Below, piece by piece: positions 60,105 to 64,000 of a stretch of DNA of 64,000 nt. The DNA is from JAEUIX01 sp964611125. Lineage in GTDB: Bacteria; Planctomycetota; Phycisphaerae; Phycisphaerales; UBA1924. Each line of letters starts with the position of its first letter. Position 1 is the first letter of the stretch. The notes under the pieces are model-generated. The model searched no databases. It was not told where the DNA came from and saw nothing but the letters and a program-made list of their open reading frames with translations. A program made the position numbers and the translations under genes. The stretch is taken from contig CAZSZO010000010.1 in assembly GCA_964611125.1 (NCBI GenBank), positions 32,399-96,398 on the forward strand. Direction: 5' to 3'.

Positions 60105-62252
60105 TCACGGCCTCACAGTCAGCGCCGCCCGTCGCTCGCTGATCTCGGCCTTGACTCCTTCCACGAACTTCTCCAGCGGCATGGCCCCCAGGTCCTTCTC
60201 CTCGCCCCGGGCCCGCACGCTCACGGCCTGCTGCTCGGCGTCGCGCGGGCCCACGACGAGCAGGTACGGGATCTTCCAGTCTGCCGCAACCTTGATCTTG
60301 GCCTGGATCCGGTCGCCCCCGCCGTCGATGGTCGCCCGCACGCCCGCGCCGATCAAGGCGTTGTACACCTGCCCGGCGTACTGGGCGGTCTTCTCGCTGA
60401 TGGGCAGCACCCGCACCTGCTCGGGCGCCAGCCACGTGGGGAATGCGCCGGCGAAGTGCTCGATGAGCACCCCGCAGAACCGCTCCATGCTGCCGAACGG
60501 GGCCCGGTGGATCACCACCGGCCGGTGCGGCGCGTTGTCGGGCCCGATGTACGACAGATCGAACCGCAGGGCCATGTTGTAATCGATCTGCACCGTGCCC
60601 AGTTGCCACTCGCGCCCGATCACGTCCTTCACCACGAAGTCGATCTTCGGCCCGTAGAACGCCGCCTCGCCCGGCTCGCGGCTGAAGGGCACGCCCAGCG
60701 ATTCCGCCGCGTCGATGCACGCCGCCTCGGCCTTGTCCCAGTTCTCGGCGCTGCCGGTGTACTTGTTCGAGTCCGGGTCGCGCAGGCCCACGCGGACGCG
60801 GTAGTCCTTCATCCCCAGCACGCCGAAGATGGTCTTGACCAGCGAGAGGCACCCCTGCACCTCCGCGGGGATCTGGTCCTCGGTGCAGAACAGGTGCGCG
60901 TCGTCCTGGGTGAAGCCGCGGACGCGCGTCAGGCCGTTGAGCTCCCCGGACTGCTCCCAGCGGTAGACGGTGCCGAACTCCGCCAGCCGCACCGGCATGT
61001 CGCGGTAGCTGTGCGGCGTCGAGCCGAAGATCTTGGCGTGGTGCGGGCAGTTCATGGGCTTGAGCATGAAGCCCTCGATGAGCTGGTCATCGGGCTTGAT
61101 GCGGTCGGCGGCGATGGTCTGGGCTTTGGTCCGCTCGTTGATGCCGCGGGCCAGCCGCTCGCTGACGGCCTCGACGCGGTTCATCATCTCACCGCACGAG
61201 CATCCGGCCTTGCTGAGCTCCTCCAGGGCCTCGCGCTCGATGATCGGGGCGAACTGGCTTTCCTTGTAGTAGGGGAAGTGTCCGCTGGTCTTGTACAGCT
61301 CCAGCCGCCCGATGTGCGGGGTGAACACCTGGGTGTACCCCTGCTTGCGCAGCTCCGCCGAGATGAAGTTCTGCAGTTCCTGCCGCACCACCGCCCCCGC
61401 CGGGGTCCACAGGATGAGCCCCTGGCCCACGGCCTCGTCGATATGGAACAGCCGCAGTGTCCGGCCGATCACCCGATGATCGCGGGCCCGGGCTTCGTCA
61501 AGCTGCTTGAGATGCGCCTCAAGCTCGGCCTGGCTCGGGAACGCGGCGCCGTACACCCGCGTCAACCGGTCGGAGTTCTCGTCGCCATGCCAGAACGATG
61601 ACGCCACCGACATCACCTTGATCGCGCCGATGCGGCCGGTCGAAGGCACATGCGGCCCGCGGCACAGATCCTCCCAGTTCCTGCCCGGTTCGCCAGTGGC
61701 GTAGAACGACAGCCTCGCCGCGGGATCAGCCTGCAAGGCCCGCTCGGCGTTGTCAACCTTGTACTTATTCCCCTCGCTCCGCAGCCGCGCCAGGCAGGCG
61801 TCGCGCCCCTCCTCGTAACGCGCGAACCGGCGATCCTCCTTCATGATCTCCGCCATGCGCTTGTCGATCGCCTCGAAGTGATCGGTGGAGATCTTCTTCC
61901 CCGCGGGCACGAACATGTCGTAGAAGAACCCGGTCTCGGTCGCCGGGCCGTACGCCAGCAGCACGTCGCGCCCGATCACGTCCTGGATCGCCTCGGCCAT
62001 GACGTGGGCCGCTGAGTGCCGGATCAGTTGCAGCGCCTCGGGGCCCGCGGGCTGGCCCGGCTTGGGCAGCGTGATCAGGGCCAGCTTGCAATCATGGTCG
62101 ATCACGTGGGACAGGTCGCGCGTCTCGCCGTCAACCTTCACCGCCAGGGCCGCCTTCGCCAGCCCCGCGCCGATCGACGCGGCGACCTCCAGCCCGGTCA
62201 CGGGCTTGTCAAAGCTCTTGGTCTTGCCGTCAGGAAGAGTGATGGTGGGCAT
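60105..62252 (-). CDS. thrS: threonyl-tRNA synthetase
   Basis: Charges tRNA-Thr. The 715-residue protein has an N-terminal TGS domain (MPTITLPDGKTKSF), the editing domain (HSAAHVMAEAIQDVIG and CRGPHVPSTG, with conserved His/Cys), the class II catalytic core (LGEFGTVYRWEQSGEL-like motif 2, and MNCPHHAKIFGS) and the C-terminal anticodon-binding domain (~610-710). It is longer than the ~640 residues of E. coli. No Shine-Dalgarno is seen. Upstream on the same strand are a zinc-ribbon gene and a Thr-rich leader peptide with terminator. Confidence 0.97.
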   Translation of the reverse strand: MPTITLPDGKTKSFDKPVTGLEVAASIGAGLAKAALAVKVDGETRDLSHVIDHDCKLALITLPKPGQPAGPEALQLIRHSAAHVMAEAIQDVIGRDVLLAYGPATETGFFYDMFVPAGKKISTDHFEAIDKRMAEIMKEDRRFARYEEGRDACLARLRSEGNKYKVDNAERALQADPAARLSFYATGEPGRNWEDLCRGPHVPSTGRIGAIKVMSVASSFWHGDENSDRLTRVYGAAFPSQAELEAHLKQLDEARARDHRVIGRTLRLFHIDEAVGQGLILWTPAGAVVRQELQNFISAELRKQGYTQVFTPHIGRLELYKTSGHFPYYKESQFAPIIEREALEELSKAGCSCGEMMNRVEAVSERLARGINERTKAQTIAADRIKPDDQLIEGFMLKPMNCPHHAKIFGSTPHSYRDMPVRLAEFGTVYRWEQSGELNGLTRVRGFTQDDAHLFCTEDQIPAEVQGCLSLVKTIFGVLGMKDYRVRVGLRDPDSNKYTGSAENWDKAEAACIDAAESLGVPFSREPGEAAFYGPKIDFVVKDVIGREWQLGTVQIDYNMALRFDLSYIGPDNAPHRPVVIHRAPFGSMERFCGVLIEHFAGAFPTWLAPEQVRVLPISEKTAQYAGQVYNALIGAGVRATIDGGGDRIQAKIKVAADWKIPYLLVVGPRDAEQQAVSVRARGEEKDLGAMPLEKFVEGVKAEISERRAALTVRP

Positions 62253-62338
62253 GGGGCGGGTTTCCGAAGGGCCAAGAGGTCAAGAGCAGATGTTCAGACG
62301 GAGATGGCCCGAGGGCCAGGTGCGGACAGCGTGGGAGG

Positions 62339-62578
62339 TTACTCGGCCGGGATGGACGGTGCGTAGAAGCGGAGCGCTTCACATTCGGGGCACCGATACA
62401 CAACAACCTTGAGGCCGGCATCGAACTGGGAACGCTTCACGCCGCTGGTCGCGAGCGCAGGGTCGGGGTAGCCCGGCAGCCAGCGGGGGAGGTCGGCGCC
62501 GCCATCGTGGCTGAGAGCGGCGAGGGACCCAGGCTCCATGGCCTTCTGACAGACGAGGCAGGTGGGTTGTTTGGCCAT
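62339..62578 (-). CDS. small zinc-ribbon protein upstream of thrS
   Basis: A 79-residue protein with CLVC near the start (residues 7-10) and CPEC (~63-66) near the end, an arrangement for a zinc ribbon. The rest (HDGGADLPRWLPGYPDPALA) is not recognised. GGAG precedes ATG 62578. It is the first gene after the attenuator and 86 bases upstream of thrS, so it shares the transcript. A role with thrS is not known; a small zinc protein in a thrS operon could be a cofactor or regulator, by inference. Confidence 0.75.
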   Translation of the reverse strand: MAKQPTCLVCQKAMEPGSLAALSHDGGADLPRWLPGYPDPALATSGVKRSQFDAGLKVVVYRCPECEALRFYAPSIPAE

Positions 62579-62628
62579 GGGGGCTCCGGGTGGGGAAGTA
62601 GGGTCGGAAGTCGGAAGTGGCGGAAACG

Positions 62629-62653
62629 AAAAAGCCCGGCTCGGGGCCGGGCT
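62629..62653 (-). terminator. Rho-independent terminator of the thrS leader
   Basis: An 8-bp perfect stem AGCCCGGC/GCCGGGCT with loop CCCGA, followed by TTTT and CGTTT. It lies between the leader peptide and the zinc-ribbon gene, 51 bases before its ATG, where no other gene ends; hence a conditional role is likely. Confidence 0.88.
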
Positions 62654-62689
62654 TGCTGTGCGGTCGATGGGCGGGCCCGGCTTACCCGC
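62629..62689 (-). promoter_or_regulatory. transcription attenuator of the zinc-ribbon/thrS operon
   Basis: On the minus strand the terminator is AGCCCGGC (62653-62646), loop CCCGA, GCCGGGCT (62640-62633) and then TTTT. Directly after the leader stop codon lies GCCGGGC (62681-62675), which can pair with the terminator 5' arm GCCCGGC (62652-62646) to form an antiterminator. A protector stem GCGGG/CCCGC (62689-62685 with 62675-62671) can occlude that segment. A ribosome stalled at the Thr codons would favour the antiterminator; one reaching the stop codon would cover segment 2 and allow termination. Geometry is classical; function is inferred, not shown. Confidence 0.75.
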
Positions 62690-62735
62690 GGGAAGTTGCA
62701 GTGGCGGTCGTCGTCGTGCCGTTCAGCCGGATCAT
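62682..62735 (-). CDS. Thr-rich leader peptide of the thrS operon
   Basis: A 17-codon frame translating to MIRLNGTTTTATATSRG with six Thr codons (ACG ACG ACG ACC then ACT and ACT), four consecutive. It lies ahead of the terminator and thrS operon and resembles thrL-type leader peptides in composition. No Shine-Dalgarno is seen; its ATG overlaps the stop of a three-codon frame (ATG GCC TCA TGA), and a TAGCAT at 62747-62742 could be a -10 placing the transcript start at the ATG, i.e. a leaderless mRNA. This is inferred. Confidence 0.75.
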   Translation of the reverse strand: MIRLNGTTTTATATSRG

Positions 62736-62922
62736 GAGGCCATGCTAGCCAGCACGCGGCCACACCGCCACCCGAGCGGTCGTGCTGCCCTGTCCGGGCC
62801 CGCCGCCAGCCGCCGCGCGCGCCCTGATCGAAGACGCCCCCCTACCGGTTGGGCCCCGACTCCTCGGCGCCCCCCCGGCGCCCCCAACCTCCGGGGTCCA
62901 TCCGCGATATGCTGATCCCCGC

Positions 62923-63429
62923 GTGGTCTGCCCATTCTGCAACTCGAACGACGACAAGGTCATCGACTCGCGGGCCAGCGACAGTGGCCGGGTGATCCGT
63001 CGGCGGCGGGCCTGCCTGAAGTGCGAGCGCCGCTTCACCACCTACGAACGCGTCGAAGAGCTCGCCCGCCTCACCGTGGTCAAACGCGACGGAACCCGCG
63101 TCCCCTTCACCCGCGACAACATCCTCCGCGGCATCCAGGCCGCCTGCGGCAAACGGCCCGTCCCTGAGGACATCAAGCGCCGCATGGTCGACGAAATCGA
63201 GGACGAACTGCACCGCGAGTACGAGCGAGAGGTCCCCTCCGCCGCGATCGGCGCCGCGGTCTGCGCCAAGCTCCGCGACGCCGATGAGGTCGCCTATATC
63301 CGCTTCGCCAGCGAATACCACCGCTTCAAGGACCTGGGCGAAATGGAGCAGGAACTGGCCGACCTGCGCACCCGCGTCAAGGATGTGAAAGATCAGCAGC
63401 GCCTGTTTCAAGATGGTGAGACCCCATGA
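62923..63429 (+). CDS. nrdR: transcriptional repressor NrdR
   Basis: Zinc-ribbon and ATP-cone repressor of ribonucleotide reductase genes. From GTG 62923 the protein has 168 residues: zinc ribbon MVCPFCNSNDDKVIDSRASD then CLKCERRF, followed by the ATP-cone (VVKRDGTRVPFTRDNILRGI to about residue 145). The normal family start MxCPxC makes GTG the obvious start; the frame extends upstream but without homology. No NrdR boxes are visible nearby. The 3' end overlaps the cytochrome gene (ATGA at 63426). Confidence 0.96.
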   Translation: MVCPFCNSNDDKVIDSRASDSGRVIRRRRACLKCERRFTTYERVEELARLTVVKRDGTRVPFTRDNILRGIQAACGKRPVPEDIKRRMVDEIEDELHREYEREVPSAAIGAAVCAKLRDADEVAYIRFASEYHRFKDLGEMEQELADLRTRVKDVKDQQRLFQDGETP

Positions 63430-63923
63430 GCCTCCGCAACCCCGCCCGCGCCCTGGCTGCTCGCTCCGTCGCCGCGCCGCTGGCCGCGTCGGCCGCCGCG
63501 CTTCTGCTGCTGGGCGGCTGGTGCGGTTGCACTTCCGCGAGCAAGCCCGCGCCGCAGCCGCCCGCGGCGGCGGACGCCCCCAAGCCGGCATCCGCCCCGC
63601 AGACGCCGTCCCAGGCCCCCGCGGACGCCGCGCTCATCGCCATTGGCAAAGCCGTGCACCAGTCCAACGGCTGCGCCCGCTGCCACACCATCGACGGAAG
63701 CGACGACACCGGCCCGACCTGGCTGCACGCCTACGGCACGAGCCGCAAACTCGTCGGCGGCGCCGTGGTGACCGTCGACGACGCGTACCTTCGCCGGGCG
63801 ATCCTCGATCCCAAGGCCGAGGTGGCCGAGGGCTACGAAGCCATCATGCCGCGCTATCAGGGCGTCCTGACCGATGAGCAGGTCGCCGGCGCGATTGCGT
63901 ACATCAAGAGCCTCGCCAAGTAA
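63426..63923 (+). CDS. lipoprotein c-type cytochrome
   Basis: A 165-residue protein with an N-terminal hydrophobic segment and a possible lipobox (GGWCGC, ~30-36), a Pro/Ala linker and a mono-haem cytochrome domain. The haem site is CARCH (residues ~82-86) with axial Met in EAIMPRYQG; the surrounding DGSDDTGPTW and LTDEQVAGAIAYIKSL blocks resemble cytochrome domains attached to terminal oxidase subunit II. It overlaps nrdR (ATGA), so it is probably in the same transcript. Confidence 0.88.
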   Translation: MSLRNPARALAARSVAAPLAASAAALLLLGGWCGCTSASKPAPQPPAAADAPKPASAPQTPSQAPADAALIAIGKAVHQSNGCARCHTIDGSDDTGPTWLHAYGTSRKLVGGAVVTVDDAYLRRAILDPKAEVAEGYEAIMPRYQGVLTDEQVAGAIAYIKSLAK

Positions 63924-63948
63924 GGGGGGCGGGGGGGGCGCGGCCGGT

Positions 63949-64000
<52 letters not shown>

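Noticed and set aside
60018..61601. 527-codon + strand frame opposite thrS
   Set aside because: Leu/Ala/Arg/His-rich shadow of thrS, no recognised motif.
62253..62735. T-box riboswitch upstream of thrS
   Set aside because: No T-box consensus or specifier-loop architecture is visible; the elements fit a leader-peptide attenuator instead.

Overview
The window is about 70% GC chromosomal DNA from a planctomycete, most likely of the Phycisphaerae/Phycisphaerales. The pointers are three secreted proteins ending in the DPDDLSDYI-type dockerin-like tail that closes in a Gly-Cys; the DUF1501 plus DUF1549/DUF1553 cytochrome pair; several Tat-exported Gfo/Idh/MocA, sugar-isomerase-like and beta-propeller proteins; and a stand-alone N-methylated pseudopilin of planctomycete style. 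The genome makes flagella (FliM), KDO-containing lipopolysaccharide (KdsD, KdsC, LpxB-N-type protein plus GT2) and recycles peptidoglycan (GH20, AnmK, MurQ). No phage, insertion sequence, integrase or CRISPR array was seen.

Layout. 1-6.5 kb: a Tat-exported oxidoreductase (cut by the window edge), then hutU and hutH for histidine breakdown, separated by an oppositely oriented lipoprotein-like hydrolase. 6.5-8.8 kb: an exported class A beta-lactamase-like serine hydrolase with N-terminal repeats, an Ig-like segment and a dockerin-like tail. 9-11.1 kb: two response regulators, one fused to a metallo-beta-lactamase domain and one to an Hpt domain. 11.4-14.6 kb: coiled-coil protein, membrane-spanning OmpA-like protein and Rab-like GTPase in one operon. 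14.7-22.3 kb: leftward cassette of exported carbohydrate or redox proteins. 22.3-27 kb: ApbE, nucleoside-type permease, NHL propeller, asparaginase-like hydrolase. 27-31.9 kb: lectin-like dockerin protein, tRNA-Gly, DsbD, FliM. 32-43.9 kb: mostly housekeeping genes (map, DUF4139, cold shock, pnp, rpsO, aminotransferase, scpA, kdsD, kdsC, Lon-N protein). 44-48.3 kb: small accessory genes and an uncharacterised pair. 48.3-54.7 kb: lipid A-type genes, rpsT, tRNA-Arg, CoA-transferase B, pseudopilin, dockerin protein. 54.8-58.8 kb: cell wall recycling operon. 58.9-63.9 kb: threonine aldolase, thrS with its leader, nrdR and a cytochrome c. The last ~50 bases are almost pure G and look like a sequencing artefact.

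The most striking regulatory element is upstream of thrS: a 17-codon open frame with six Thr codons (four in a row), followed by a perfect Rho-independent terminator whose 5' arm can instead pair with a segment directly after the leader stop codon. This has the architecture of a classical threonine attenuator placed in front of a small zinc-ribbon gene and thrS. Other points worth following are the transenvelope OmpA/GTPase operon, an FGE-fold protein lacking the catalytic cysteines, a His-rich tandem repeat in ApbE, paired palindromes before the DUF4139 gene and short phased tandem repeats.
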